From assembly GCA_942491145.1 (NCBI GenBank), contig CALOBC010000035.1, positions 62,001 through 126,000 on the forward strand: DNA of 64,000 bases, read 5' to 3'. Positions within the stretch are counted from its first letter, which is position 1; each line of letters opens with the position of its first letter. Of the stretch, positions 1 through 8,259 are shown piece by piece. Made by a program: the position numbers and the translations under genes. Under the pieces are notes generated by a model, which was not told the DNA's origin, ran no database searches, and saw only the letters and a program-made list of their open reading frames with translations. The DNA comes from CAXQUZ01 sp942491145. Lineage in GTDB: Bacteria > Myxococcota_A > UBA796 > UBA2385.

Positions 1-487
1 CGGCGAAGCCTCCAGCGGCCATGCTCAAGGCGATCATCGGGGCGCGGTCATCGAACTGGGCGGCCAGGGCCTTGCGCTCCCGCAGGGCCCGGTGGTCGGC
101 GGCACACTCGGCGATGACGGCTTGCATCTCGGTGCGCTTCCACGGCTTGCGGATGAACCGGGAGATCCGGCCTTCGTTCAGCGCGGCGATCATCGATCCA
201 AAGTCGGCATGGGCGGTGAGCAAGATCCGCACGGTGTCGGGGTGCAGTGCGCGCACCCGTGTCAGCAGCTCCGATCCGCTCATCCCGGTCATGCGCTGAT
301 CGCTGATGACGATGGGAAACTCCTCGGTGTCGAGGATCTGCAGCGCTTCGGTGGCCGACGTGGCGGTCCGGATCTCGGCGTAACGGCGCATGCTGGCGCG
401 AAACACCGTGAGGTTGCCCATTTGGTCATCAACATAGAGGACCTTGGGACGGTCTTCGGACAAGTGCTCGTGCGTAGAAGTGCGCAT
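1..487 (-). CDS. Receiver-kinase hybrid protein, C-terminal part cut by window edge
   Basis: Only the N-terminal 162 codons lie in the window; the gene runs off the left edge. The ATG at 487 opens a CheY-like receiver domain (VLYVDDQ near residue 16, phospho-acceptor in VISDQRM, conserved KPW Lys), followed by a helical linker. The last visible residues, GGFA, align with the residues just before the HisKA His of the neighbour at 560-1708, so a histidine kinase core probably follows outside the window. The two proteins share domain order and much of the receiver sequence, which suggests a tandem duplication; the gap between them is 72 bases and they are probably cotranscribed. No transmembrane segment is visible, so it is likely cytoplasmic. 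The signal it receives is unknown. Confidence 0.8.
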   Translation of the reverse strand, partial: MRTSTHEHLSEDRPKVLYVDDQMGNLTVFRASMRRYAEIRTATSATEALQILDTEEFPIVISDQRMTGMSGSELLTRVRALHPDTVRILLTAHADFGSMIAALNEGRISRFIRKPWKRTEMQAVIAECAADHRALRERKALAAQFDDRAPMIALSMAAGGFA

Positions 488-559
488 TTGGGGGGCTCTG
501 GGGCGGAAGGCGGAGAAGGGCGGGGTGGAGATCCAACAGAACGTCGGGTCTCGGTGGGC

Positions 560-1708
560 TCAGGCTGCGGGATGCATGGTCTGGTCGCGGGCCATCACAC
601 GCGGAATGCGGATCGAGAACGTGGTGCTGCCGGGCTCGCTGTGAGTGCACGACAGCTGGCCCCCGCATGTGCGGACCATGTTTCGGGCGGCCAACAGGCC
701 CAGCCCGGACGCGGCCTCGGCCTTGGTGCTGTACCCGGGCTCCCAGATGCGCTGGCGATCGTCGGCCGCGATGCCCGGACCGTTGTCCCGGACGTGCAGG
801 GTGATGTCGTCGCCGGTCTCTTCGACCGTGATCGTCACTTCCCCCGTCCCCGGCTGTGCAGCCTCGGCGGCGTTGATCACCAGGTTGAGGACGGCGAGCT
901 CGAGCTTGCGTGCGTGGGTGAAGACAATGAGGGACTCGGGGACACCTTCGAATTCCAAGCGCCGGAGGTACCGCACCTGGTCCATGAGCCGGAACGATGC
1001 CCGCCACTCCTGGGTCAGCACCGCGAGGTCCACTTCGGCGGGCTGGGGCGTGACGTCCTTGCCGGCGAGCTTCTGGACGGTGCGTGCCAAGCTGCGAACA
1101 CCGGTGACACCCCGGCGCAGGATGTCCAGCTCGGGGCTGTCGCCGCCCTGGATGCCCCAGCGCTCCATGATCACCTCGATCATGCCGAGCTTCTCGCCGA
1201 GGTTGCTCAGCTCGTGGGCGAAGCCGGCGGTCATCTGACCGAGGGCTGCGGTGCGGGCACACTGCACGAACTCTTGGGAGAAGGCCTTCTCTTCGCGGGC
1301 GCTCCAGTAGTCCTCATTGGACTGCATCAGCAGCTCGCGCATCTCCTCCCTGCGCCAGGGCTTCTGGACGAAGCAGGCGATCTGGCCGCCGTTGATGGCC
1401 TCGACCACGGCGTTGAAGTCGGCGTGGGCCGTCAGCAGGATCCGCACGGTGGCTGGGTAGAGCTCGCGCACCCGGGTGAGGAATTCCGAGCCCGTCATCC
1501 CGTCCATGCGCTGGTCGCTGACGACGATCGGGTACTCCTCTCCCTCCAGGATCTTCAGACCCTCGAAGCCGCTCGATGCGGTGCGGATCTCCGCATACCG
1601 TCGCAAGCTGGAGTGGAAGACCCGCAGGTTCCCGTCCTGATCGTCCACGTAGAGGACCTTGGGGCGGGGCCGGGTGACCGTGTCGAGGTTCGGTGGGTCG
1701 GTGGCCAT
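560..1708 (-). CDS. Cytoplasmic hybrid kinase: receiver + HisKA-like + HATPase
   Basis: 382 aa. Receiver domain at about residues 16-135 with acidic pair VDD near 21-23, phospho-acceptor Asp65 (VVSDQRM) and Lys in QKPW. A kinase dimerisation helix follows with His165 in FAHELSN, then an HATPase_c domain (N box near 270, DNGPG near 303, GLGLLAA near 340). There is no signal peptide or membrane helix. The receiver-first order suggests the kinase is itself controlled by phosphorelay input rather than by a membrane sensor. The start at 1708 has a GGAG ribosome site a few bases upstream (GGAGTCACCG before ATG). It is first in a pair with the paralogous gene at 1-487. The partner regulator is not visible. 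Confidence 0.85.
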   Translation of the reverse strand: MATDPPNLDTVTRPRPKVLYVDDQDGNLRVFHSSLRRYAEIRTASSGFEGLKILEGEEYPIVVSDQRMDGMTGSEFLTRVRELYPATVRILLTAHADFNAVVEAINGGQIACFVQKPWRREEMRELLMQSNEDYWSAREEKAFSQEFVQCARTAALGQMTAGFAHELSNLGEKLGMIEVIMERWGIQGGDSPELDILRRGVTGVRSLARTVQKLAGKDVTPQPAEVDLAVLTQEWRASFRLMDQVRYLRRLEFEGVPESLIVFTHARKLELAVLNLVINAAEAAQPGTGEVTITVEETGDDITLHVRDNGPGIAADDRQRIWEPGYSTKAEAASGLGLLAARNMVRTCGGQLSCTHSEPGSTTFSIRIPRVMARDQTMHPAA

Positions 1709-1886
1709 CGGTGACTCCTGCAGTCGAGCTCCCCGCCAAGTGCTGGCCGGGAGCTGGGCATCCAGTCACTGAATCGGAATCTTCGCTCGACAGTTGAGGC
1801 TGGCATGTGCGGATGCCATCACGATCTGGCGACGCGGTGCCGTTGTGCAGGCTGCGGGACTCAGCTGTCCCAGTCTGGAGGCTTTG

Positions 1887-2924
1887 ATGACGGAACAGCA
1901 TCGGGAACACAACGCACGGGCGGGCTTCCAGCACGCCAGCGAGCTCGTGGCTGTGGGCCACGCCTACCCTTCGCTGAAGGTGAACAACGACGAGTTCATG
2001 GCGCGGGCTGAGTTCGACAACGACTGGGACGTGGCGGCGTTGGCGGCCGAGACCCAGATGAAGACACGGCTGTGGTGTCGGCCGGAGGAGAACACCTTCA
2101 CGATGGCCACGGCGGCGATTCGGTCGATCTTAGAGAAGCAGCCGGAGCTGCTCGAAGAGATCGACGTGGTGGTGGTGGCGTCGGGCACGACGATGCCGGT
2201 CGTGCACGCGCCGGAGTCGGACTACGCGGGAATGGCGGACCTGGCGATGATCACGCTGCGGGACCTGGGGCGCACCCACGCGCTGGGCATCGACGTGAAG
2301 GGCTGCTACTGCACGGGCTTCTTGCGGGGCCTGCAAGTGGCCGATGGGCTGCTCGCGAACCCCAACTACCGGGCCGCGCTGGTGGTCGCGACGGAGCAGG
2401 GCAGCCGCTTCTCGATCGCCGACACCAACCGCTCGAAGTTCTGCTTCATCATGTCGGATGCAGCGGGTGCGGCGGTGGTGCGGCGGGTGGCAGCGCCCTC
2501 GGGACGGGGACTCATCGACCATGTGGGCTACACGGCGGCGCAGCTGTTCGACTGGGTGGGCATCGGGGATGACGCCAAGTCGACGGTGATGCGGGGCTCC
2601 CGCGCGGGTCAGGCGACCCACGCCATGCTGGTGGAGTGCGCCCGAAGGCTGATGGCCCGCAATGGCCTGACGATGGACAGCGTGGACTGGTTGCTGCCGA
2701 TCCAGACCCACGCGGGCATCGTGGAGGGTGTGCGCCAGGAGCTGGGCTGCCCGACGGAGCGGCTGATCTGGAGTGGCGGCGAGACGGGCTTTGCCGGCAG
2801 CGCGAGCATTCCGTCGGCGTTGTCTGAAGCGACGGCGGACGGACGGATCCAGCCGGGTGAGCTCGTCATGTCGATTGCGGTGGGCGCGGGGATGAATTGT
2901 GCTGGGGCGCTTTGGCGAGCTTGA
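1887..2924 (+). CDS. Ketoacyl-ACP synthase III-like protein with altered catalytic residues
   Basis: 345 aa, thiolase-fold KAS III (FabH-like). The ATG at 1887 is chosen because GGAGG lies just upstream; an in-frame start at 1794 would add a tail unlike the family. The nucleophile region GCYCTGF supplies Cys142, aligned with the FabH Cys. The usual P-H-Q-A-N segment reads PIQTH, so the catalytic His position is Ile and a His (275) sits where Asn normally lies. The GNxxSAS motif reads GETGFAGSAS, so the second catalytic Asn is apparently missing too. The acyl-binding fold seems intact. It may be an acyltransferase or a non-decarboxylating family member rather than a normal condensing enzyme. 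It stands alone, divergent from the kinase gene at 1708. Confidence 0.8.
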   Translation: MTEQHREHNARAGFQHASELVAVGHAYPSLKVNNDEFMARAEFDNDWDVAALAAETQMKTRLWCRPEENTFTMATAAIRSILEKQPELLEEIDVVVVASGTTMPVVHAPESDYAGMADLAMITLRDLGRTHALGIDVKGCYCTGFLRGLQVADGLLANPNYRAALVVATEQGSRFSIADTNRSKFCFIMSDAAGAAVVRRVAAPSGRGLIDHVGYTAAQLFDWVGIGDDAKSTVMRGSRAGQATHAMLVECARRLMARNGLTMDSVDWLLPIQTHAGIVEGVRQELGCPTERLIWSGGETGFAGSASIPSALSEATADGRIQPGELVMSIAVGAGMNCAGALWRA

Positions 2925-3038
2925 GTGGTGTTTAGGGCTGGAGCGCGGGGTCGCGGGCAAGCATGGACGACTGGGGAAGCTGGTCGGTCCAGCGGCCTTG
3001 GTGGAGGTCTCACACTGGGCATGTCCCCTGGCCCAAGA

Positions 3039-4928
3039 TCACTCCATATACCCCAATGAACGCAGCGCTTCTGTTGTCTCCAGCGACGGGCCACCGCTCT
3101 GCATGGGCTGGATGGTGCCGTCGAACGCGTTCAGTCTTGGCTCGGTCAGCGCGCTGAGCCGCTGCACCACTTCTGGGTGCTGCAGCGACACGTCATCCAT
3201 CTCTCGGGGGTCGACAGCCGCGTCATACAGCTCGATGTGGCCGTTGCTTCGATGGATCAGGCGCCACGGTCCGTCCTCGACCAGCACAGCGGGCAGATCG
3301 TAGAGGTTGTTCTCGCTGAACCGTGGCGGTAGGTCCTTTTCCTCCTCACCCCGTACCCCGGCCAGGGCCACGCCCTCGACATCCCTCGGAGGGAGCCCCG
3401 CCAGCGAGAGCAGCGTTGGCGCCACATCGATCAGCCCCACGGGCTCGTCGACGTTGCCCCCTTCGGCCACCCCGTGCCCCCAGAAGATCATCGGCACCCG
3501 GGTCAGCTCGGTGTAGAAGTCGTGGCCGTGCTCGAAGCCCCCGTGGTCCCAGAACTCTTCTCCGTGGTCCGCGGTAAACACCACGATGACGGGACGTTCC
3601 TGGCTGCGCATGGCGTCGAACAGTCGCCCCAGCGCGGTGTCGGTGTAGCCAACCTGCCCCCGGTACATGTCCTTGAGGCGCGCCCGATCCCACGGCTGCA
3701 GCCAGGCCTTGCCGGACCGCACCTCGTGGACTGCGCCGAACTGCTCCCCGATCAGCGTTCCATCCGGGTTGGGCTCGGGGTGACCGCCGAGCTCTTCGAG
3801 CAGGCTCTGCAGCTCCAGCTTGGCGGGATCTGCCTTCCACGGCGCGTGGGGGTCGACGAGGTGCAGCCAGAGGAAGCGGGGCGCCTGCGAGGTGGGATCG
3901 GACCACCAGGACAGCGCCGTGTCGACCATCGCTTCCGCGCGGGGGTCCCCAAACATGGTCGGTGGCATCATCCGCAGCATCGCCCGGGCGACCACGTTCT
4001 CCTTGAAGTTGCCCGCCATCGCGCGGGTGAACAGCGGGTTCTCGTAGGTCTGAAAGCCTCGGGCGATCCCGTAGTCTGCACTCAGGAACACGTTGGACAC
4101 GATGGCACCCGTCCGGTACCCCGCCGCCGCGAAGTCCTCCGCGAGCACGGGCATGTCCGCGAGGAGTGGGGTCCGGACGTTGGGCGAGATGGCGCTGAGG
4201 GGTCGACCTGCTTGGTGGGTCAACGAAGTGTGGCCCGTGAGCATCGAGGCCATGCTCGGCAGCGTCCACGGGCTCGACGCCAGCGCGCGTCGGTACTGCA
4301 CGCCTTCGCTGGCCAGTTGGCGGATGGCGGGGGTGTGCTCACCAATGTGGTCTGCGCGAAGGGTGTCCACGGTGACGAGGAGCACATCGGGCCCCGCTGC
4401 CGGGGCCGTGGCCATCGTGCTGGTGGGGGGGGACTTGGGGGGGCCGAACACGAGCGACACCACCACCAGCGGCACAGTCAGCGCGCCCCCCACTCGGACC
4501 ACCCAGACGGAGGGCACTCGGCGGGCGACGGACCGAGCCAGCACAATTGCGCCGGCGACCTGGATCAACAGCTGGACACCGGTCCACGGCACCATGCTGA
4601 GCAGGGTCGGCGCGCAGGTGAGCCACGAGAGCACCGCGGCGAGCGCCAGCGACAGCGACGTGGTCGCTTGGGCTCCCCGCTTGCGCACCGTGGGGAAGAG
4701 GGCGGCCACCCCCAGCAGCGGGCTTGTGATCAGCATGCCCACGCTGCCCAGCACGAAGCCCGCGGCGGCCAACCGTGCCAGGACTGACTGGTCGGTGATC
4801 AGGCTCTGGTATCGGCTGACCTGCCAGAGGGACTGGAAGGCGCCGGCGGCGCAGAGCCCCAGCGAGAGCCCGAGGATGTGGGCGAGAGCGCGCAAGAGAG
4901 CCTCTGGGGCGTGTCCAGTCCTCGGCAT
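3039..4928 (-). CDS. Membrane-anchored sulfatase/alkaline-phosphatase-superfamily hydrolase
   Basis: 629 aa from the ATG at 4928 (an upstream in-frame start at 5087 adds only Pro/Arg-rich sequence). Residues 10-160 hold about five hydrophobic segments; the catalytic domain follows, probably facing the periplasm. Metal-binding signatures are visible: LLVTVDTLRADH near 183-194, and FTADHGEEFWDHGGFEHGHD near the C-terminal third. The nucleophile segment is SPWTLPSMAS, with Thr222 where type I sulfatases carry the Cys or Ser that becomes formylglycine (C/S-x-P-S/A-R). A Thr nucleophile is known in nucleotide pyrophosphatase/phosphodiesterase relatives, so a phosphodiesterase or phosphotransferase reaction is at least as likely as sulfate ester hydrolysis. 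It converges with the KAS III-like gene. Confidence 0.82.
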   Translation of the reverse strand: MPRTGHAPEALLRALAHILGLSLGLCAAGAFQSLWQVSRYQSLITDQSVLARLAAAGFVLGSVGMLITSPLLGVAALFPTVRKRGAQATTSLSLALAAVLSWLTCAPTLLSMVPWTGVQLLIQVAGAIVLARSVARRVPSVWVVRVGGALTVPLVVVSLVFGPPKSPPTSTMATAPAAGPDVLLVTVDTLRADHIGEHTPAIRQLASEGVQYRRALASSPWTLPSMASMLTGHTSLTHQAGRPLSAISPNVRTPLLADMPVLAEDFAAAGYRTGAIVSNVFLSADYGIARGFQTYENPLFTRAMAGNFKENVVARAMLRMMPPTMFGDPRAEAMVDTALSWWSDPTSQAPRFLWLHLVDPHAPWKADPAKLELQSLLEELGGHPEPNPDGTLIGEQFGAVHEVRSGKAWLQPWDRARLKDMYRGQVGYTDTALGRLFDAMRSQERPVIVVFTADHGEEFWDHGGFEHGHDFYTELTRVPMIFWGHGVAEGGNVDEPVGLIDVAPTLLSLAGLPPRDVEGVALAGVRGEEEKDLPPRFSENNLYDLPAVLVEDGPWRLIHRSNGHIELYDAAVDPREMDDVSLQHPEVVQRLSALTEPRLNAFDGTIQPMQSGGPSLETTEALRSLGYME

Positions 4929-5274
4929 GGGACACGATCCGGACCGGAGTGTGCGCAGCCGAGGTAGCCTCTCGCGGAGCCGGGCCCCTGGGCTGAATTT
5001 GCCCGGGTGTGGGCCCACTTTGCCCATGGGCAGCCCTCCCGGGTGGTCGCCCTGCCCGGCGGTCAGTCTCTCAAGGGGGGACGCCACGGGGAGGACCGGG
5101 TGCAGCGCAGGTCAGCGACGCTGCAGACCGAGGAGGGTGACGGGTCCCGCCGGGCACGAGCTCGACTCCCCCACCAAGGCTCGACGAGATCGGTGCCAAG
5201 GAAAGAGGGCCACCACAAGCTCACTGCGCCACGCCGCCCATCAACCGTGGGGGCTGGGGAGCATCGAGCGGCCC
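4929..5274. other. Gene-free interval, nothing recognised
   Basis: 346 bases between the start of the sulfatase-like gene and the stop of rbgA, both on the minus strand. It presumably carries the promoter of the sulfatase-like gene and the rbgA terminator. I looked for a tRNA, for the conserved core of signal recognition particle RNA, and for an operator dyad, and recognised none. Confidence 0.5.
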
Positions 5275-6144
5275 TCAAGCCGGCTCCGCCTCGCTCTCCA
5301 CCGCCACCGGAATGTCCGCCGGCGTCTCCAGGCTGACCCGCCCGAACATGCCGCTGCGAAACTCACGGAGCACAATCTCGCTCACCTTGCGCATGTTGAT
5401 GCGGCCCTTGCGGCCCTGCGCCCCGCGCTTCCTGGCGATCGCAGCAAACAGCGCCTCGGTGTCTTCAGGCAGCTCATCGAGGCCAAAGCGCGCCTTGAAG
5501 CCGGCGGGGTAGCGCTCCCGAAGCTGGCCGCACAGCCAGAAGGCGATGCCATCGAGCTCGAGCACGCTGTCCTTGATGGCACCACTGGCGGCGAGGCGGT
5601 AGCCGCGCTCGGCTGGATAGAGGCGTGGCCACAGAAAGCCCGGCGTGTCGAGCAGGGTCAGCCGGGAGTCGATCCGGACCGGCTGCTGGTGCTGGGTCAC
5701 CGCCGGCTTGTTTGCGGTCTTCGCGATTTTTCGACCGGCGAGCACGTTGATGAGGGTGCTCTTGCCCACATTGGGGATGCCGAGGATCATGGCATGCACA
5801 CCGCCAACCCGGTTCCAGCGGTCCTGGCCGACCAGATCTTGGCCCATCTTGAGGAGGCTTCGCGCCACCTCGGGCGCGTCCCGGCTCAAGGGCAAGGCGC
5901 GCACCCCCCGCTCCCGCTCCAGCCACGTCACCCACTGCGCGGTCACAACGGGATCGGCGAGATCCTGCTTGTTGAGCACCTTGATGCAGGGGGTGTCGCC
6001 CCGCAGCTTCGGCACCAGCGGGTTTTCAGAGCTGTGGGGCAGCCGGGCATCGAGCACCTCAATGACAAGCGAGACCTTGGGCATGGTCTCGCCGATGAGG
6101 CGGCGCGCCTTGTTCATGTGGCCGGGGTACCAATTGATGTTCAT
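5275..6144 (-). CDS. rbgA: Ribosome biogenesis GTPase A
   Basis: 289 aa from the ATG at 6144, which follows a purine-rich AGGGGG site. The N-terminus MNINWYPGHMNKA is the family signature. GTPase motifs come in circularly permuted order: G4 NKQD at 58-61, then the G1 P-loop GIPNVGKST at 121-129, then G3 DTPG at 165-168. The C-terminal helical RNA-binding region follows, so length and order match RbgA/YlqF. The protein acts in late assembly of the 50S subunit in the cytoplasm. The gene appears to stand alone. The C-terminus ends in an acidic tail (VESEAEPA). Confidence 0.93.
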   Translation of the reverse strand: MNINWYPGHMNKARRLIGETMPKVSLVIEVLDARLPHSSENPLVPKLRGDTPCIKVLNKQDLADPVVTAQWVTWLERERGVRALPLSRDAPEVARSLLKMGQDLVGQDRWNRVGGVHAMILGIPNVGKSTLINVLAGRKIAKTANKPAVTQHQQPVRIDSRLTLLDTPGFLWPRLYPAERGYRLAASGAIKDSVLELDGIAFWLCGQLRERYPAGFKARFGLDELPEDTEALFAAIARKRGAQGRKGRINMRKVSEIVLREFRSGMFGRVSLETPADIPVAVESEAEPA

Positions 6145-6265
6145 GGGGCCCCCTATTCCGTGTGGGCGTCCCGGTGCCGTGGCTTGGCTCCCCGCGTCCG
6201 CCGGCAGCCAGCTTGGTCGGCGGAGCTGAGCATGGGTGCTGGCATGGTTTGCTACATGTGGTGCG

Positions 6266-6448
6266 TCATGGGGCGCTGGTCGCCCCCACTTCTCCCATCG
6301 CCGACGCACCAGCCAACAACCGAAAGTCCTGCACAACCTGCCAAGCCGTCGCAAACGAACAACCTGCCCGGCGGGCGGCCTCTGCGACACTGATGTCCGG
6401 GTCTTCTTTGAGCACCGTCCAGACGTCCGCGCGCCACGTTGGTCCCAT
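6266..6448 (-). CDS. Small helix-turn-helix protein (putative)
   Basis: 60 aa from the ATG at 6448 (a TTG at 6484 would add 12 residues). The segment DPDISVAEAARRAGCSFATA, followed by a W-containing helix, reads as a helix-turn-helix of the kind found in small regulators and transposase N-termini. The C-terminal 13 residues are Gly/Ala-rich. The ribosome site is weak, and the gene may be a remnant of a longer HTH protein. It lies just upstream of rbgA on the same strand. No target site was identified. Confidence 0.45.
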   Translation of the reverse strand: MGPTWRADVWTVLKEDPDISVAEAARRAGCSFATAWQVVQDFRLLAGASAMGEVGATSAP

Positions 6449-6681
6449 GAGCACACGGTTCCGGTACCCGCCGTGTCGACCCAAAGCAGTAGAACGCTAC
6501 GTCAAGCTCGCAAAGCGGTCCTGGGCCCCCCCACGGGAGTGGGAGGTCGAGGCGTAGGCTTGCAAAGCCGCACCCTGGCCGACCGAAACTGTATTCGACC
6601 GGTCAGGATGCGGCAGTGTGCCTGAGTCGTGTCGAAACGACGCCGCTTGCCTTCAACAACAGTAGCGGTGCCGAAGCGGCG

Positions 6682-6846
6682 CTACCTCTTCTTGGACTGG
6701 GGGCCCTTGGCGGCATTGGTGTTCTTGTCGGCCGCCCGCTGGGCCCGCTCCTTGAAGTCTGAATTGGTGCCCGTGCGATCGGCGTTGCGCTGGATCCGCT
6801 TGGCTGCGTCCGGGGTCATCGGCGTCTTGGGTTTGGAACTGCTCAT
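6682..6846 (-). CDS. Small basic hydrophilic protein resembling SMP-type proteins
   Basis: 54 aa from the ATG at 6846, chosen over an in-frame start at 6957 because GTGGAG stands at good spacing before it. The protein is Lys/Arg/Asn/Thr-rich and has no hydrophobic segment. The pattern MTPDAAKRIQ followed by FKERAQRAADKN resembles the short seed-maturation-protein-like repeat also found in small bacterial proteins; this is from memory and unverified. It sits directly downstream of the gene ending at 6958 on the same strand, so it may share its transcript. Its function is unknown. Confidence 0.55.
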   Translation of the reverse strand: MSSSKPKTPMTPDAAKRIQRNADRTGTNSDFKERAQRAADKNTNAAKGPQSKKR

Positions 6847-6957
6847 GGTGTACTCCACGGTGGGGTTGTTGAGTTGGCCGCTCAGTGCCAACACAAACCC
6901 CGTACCGCTCGCCAACACGGGCCCCTCAGAGTTTCCCAAAAGCCAGCCCTGCCTCAC

Positions 6958-7542
6958 CTAGGGATCCCAGCGCACCGCCCGCACATCGGCCGAGCTATTG
7001 TCCAAAATAGCCATCAAGTCGTCATTATCGACACCCGACAGGACCGGAGAGCTTGGCGTGGCGACCACCCAGACCAGCGTCCGCACCCCCGGAGTGAGCG
7101 CCACCTGCACCTCCAGCGGCAGGTCTCGGGCCGACGGGTCCAGCAGTCGGCGCGCCCCATGGGTGGCGTCGAGGGAGTACACCGTCACCCAGCCTGGCAA
7201 GCCGGGCGCGCCAGGAATGCGCATCCAGCCGTCCTCGCGCGTGCGGACCTGCCAGGCATCCCCCTCGTCCACACTCGCCAACACCGAAACCGGCTCGGGT
7301 GGGACGATCTGGGCCAGACCGACCTGGAGCATGGAACTCCACCGGTCAACGGCAGCACTGAACAGCGCGCCGAGAGAGCGCCAGCTCAGATCTCGCTCTG
7401 CGTCCTTCCGAGCCTGGACCATGCCGTGGAGCAGCTGGGGCAAGCGCGGGTCGGTGCACCTCACGAGCCAACGGCTCACCACGCGGTCTTCGGCAGGAGA
7501 CAGGCGACCCGCCATCCAGGCCTCAAGGTGTGCTTCGGTCAT
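6958..7542 (-). CDS. Unknown protein with anti-sigma-like N-terminus
   Basis: 194 aa. The N-terminal helix (LEAWMAGRLSPAEDRVVSRW) resembles the start of zinc-finger anti-sigma factors, but the expected His-x3-Cys-x2-Cys ligands are absent (only one Cys, in VRCTDP). The remaining part alternates short strands and includes EGDAWQVRTREDGWMRIPG, suggesting a small beta-rich sensory or interaction domain. No membrane helix or signal peptide is visible. The start overlaps the stop of the upstream gene by four bases (ATGA), so the two are translationally coupled and probably bind each other. An anti-sigma or chaperone-like role is only a guess. Confidence 0.7.
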   Translation of the reverse strand: MTEAHLEAWMAGRLSPAEDRVVSRWLVRCTDPRLPQLLHGMVQARKDAERDLSWRSLGALFSAAVDRWSSMLQVGLAQIVPPEPVSVLASVDEGDAWQVRTREDGWMRIPGAPGLPGWVTVYSLDATHGARRLLDPSARDLPLEVQVALTPGVRTLVWVVATPSSPVLSGVDNDDLMAILDNSSADVRAVRWDP

Positions 7543-8150
7543 CGGCCGCCCCTCCTTGGGTTCTTGTAGTCTTCGCGGTCGGTCAACTTCAACACGTCGT
7601 CGAGGGAGTCCCGTGTCGAGAGCCCGAGCAGCTCCACCTCGACGTTTGCCGCCGGGGTCGTCGCCGATCCCGCAAGGGCCGTCTTTTCATCCCACAACAA
7701 CTTCAAGCTTTGACCAGCACCTTGCGATGCCAGGTGTTTGAGCTGGCGGGGCCCAGCAACATTGTTGGCTCCCGGGGCATTCGCCGCCGCTTTTGACCAA
7801 GAGTAGGGCCGCTCGTCGGGGGGATACTGGGTGAAATAGATGACCTCCAGTGCGCTCCGTGACGGAGACTGCGGCATCGCGCCGAGCACGTCTCGCCAGA
7901 GAACCGCATGGCGCCACAACGACAAGGACCGGTACTTTGACCGCTGCGACTTTCCGAGCTCCATAAAGTGTGGCGACGGGGTGAAGCCCAGGCTTTGGGT
8001 GGCCTGGGTGCCCAGTTTTTTGCGCGGGCGCCGGCTTGCGTCGAGCCACAGCGCCACCATCGTGGGACAGCTTCGATCCCGCAGCTCAAGCAGCGCCTTC
8101 TCCAGACCCTCGACCAGTGCCGCTTCGGCCTCCCCGTTCTCGGCACTCAT
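7539..8150 (-). CDS. Unknown soluble protein, first gene of two-gene operon divergent from protease
   Basis: 203 aa from the ATG at 8150, preceded by GGAGGAGGG; longer in-frame starts would overlap the divergent protease gene. The N-terminal 35 residues are an acidic amphipathic helix (ALVEGLEKALLELRD). The middle has an aromatic/basic stretch (KSQRSKYRSLSLWRHAVLWR) and the C-terminus is low-complexity then charged. I do not recognise the family. Coupling to the anti-sigma-like gene makes a degenerate sigma-factor-like role conceivable, but no region 2 or region 4 motif is clear. Divergent transcription from the membrane protease at 8260 suggests shared control. Confidence 0.7.
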   Translation of the reverse strand: MSAENGEAEAALVEGLEKALLELRDRSCPTMVALWLDASRRPRKKLGTQATQSLGFTPSPHFMELGKSQRSKYRSLSLWRHAVLWRDVLGAMPQSPSRSALEVIYFTQYPPDERPYSWSKAAANAPGANNVAGPRQLKHLASQGAGQSLKLLWDEKTALAGSATTPAANVEVELLGLSTRDSLDDVLKLTDREDYKNPRRGGR

Positions 8151-8259
8151 GCTTCCCTCCTCCGGCGATGCGATCAGGAGCAGACCGCAACTCCTGAAAT
8201 GATACTCCTTGGCCGGTCGCGCCGGAGTCCGGACACGGCTGAACCTGGGGATTCTACCG

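Noticed and set aside
92..1714. A 540-codon plus-strand frame over the receiver-kinase genes
   Set aside because: The minus strand encodes two clear receiver/kinase proteins; the plus-strand product has no known motif.
4929..5274. Possible signal recognition particle RNA or tRNA in the gap before rbgA
   Set aside because: The conserved SRP core and tRNA arms could not be found on either strand.
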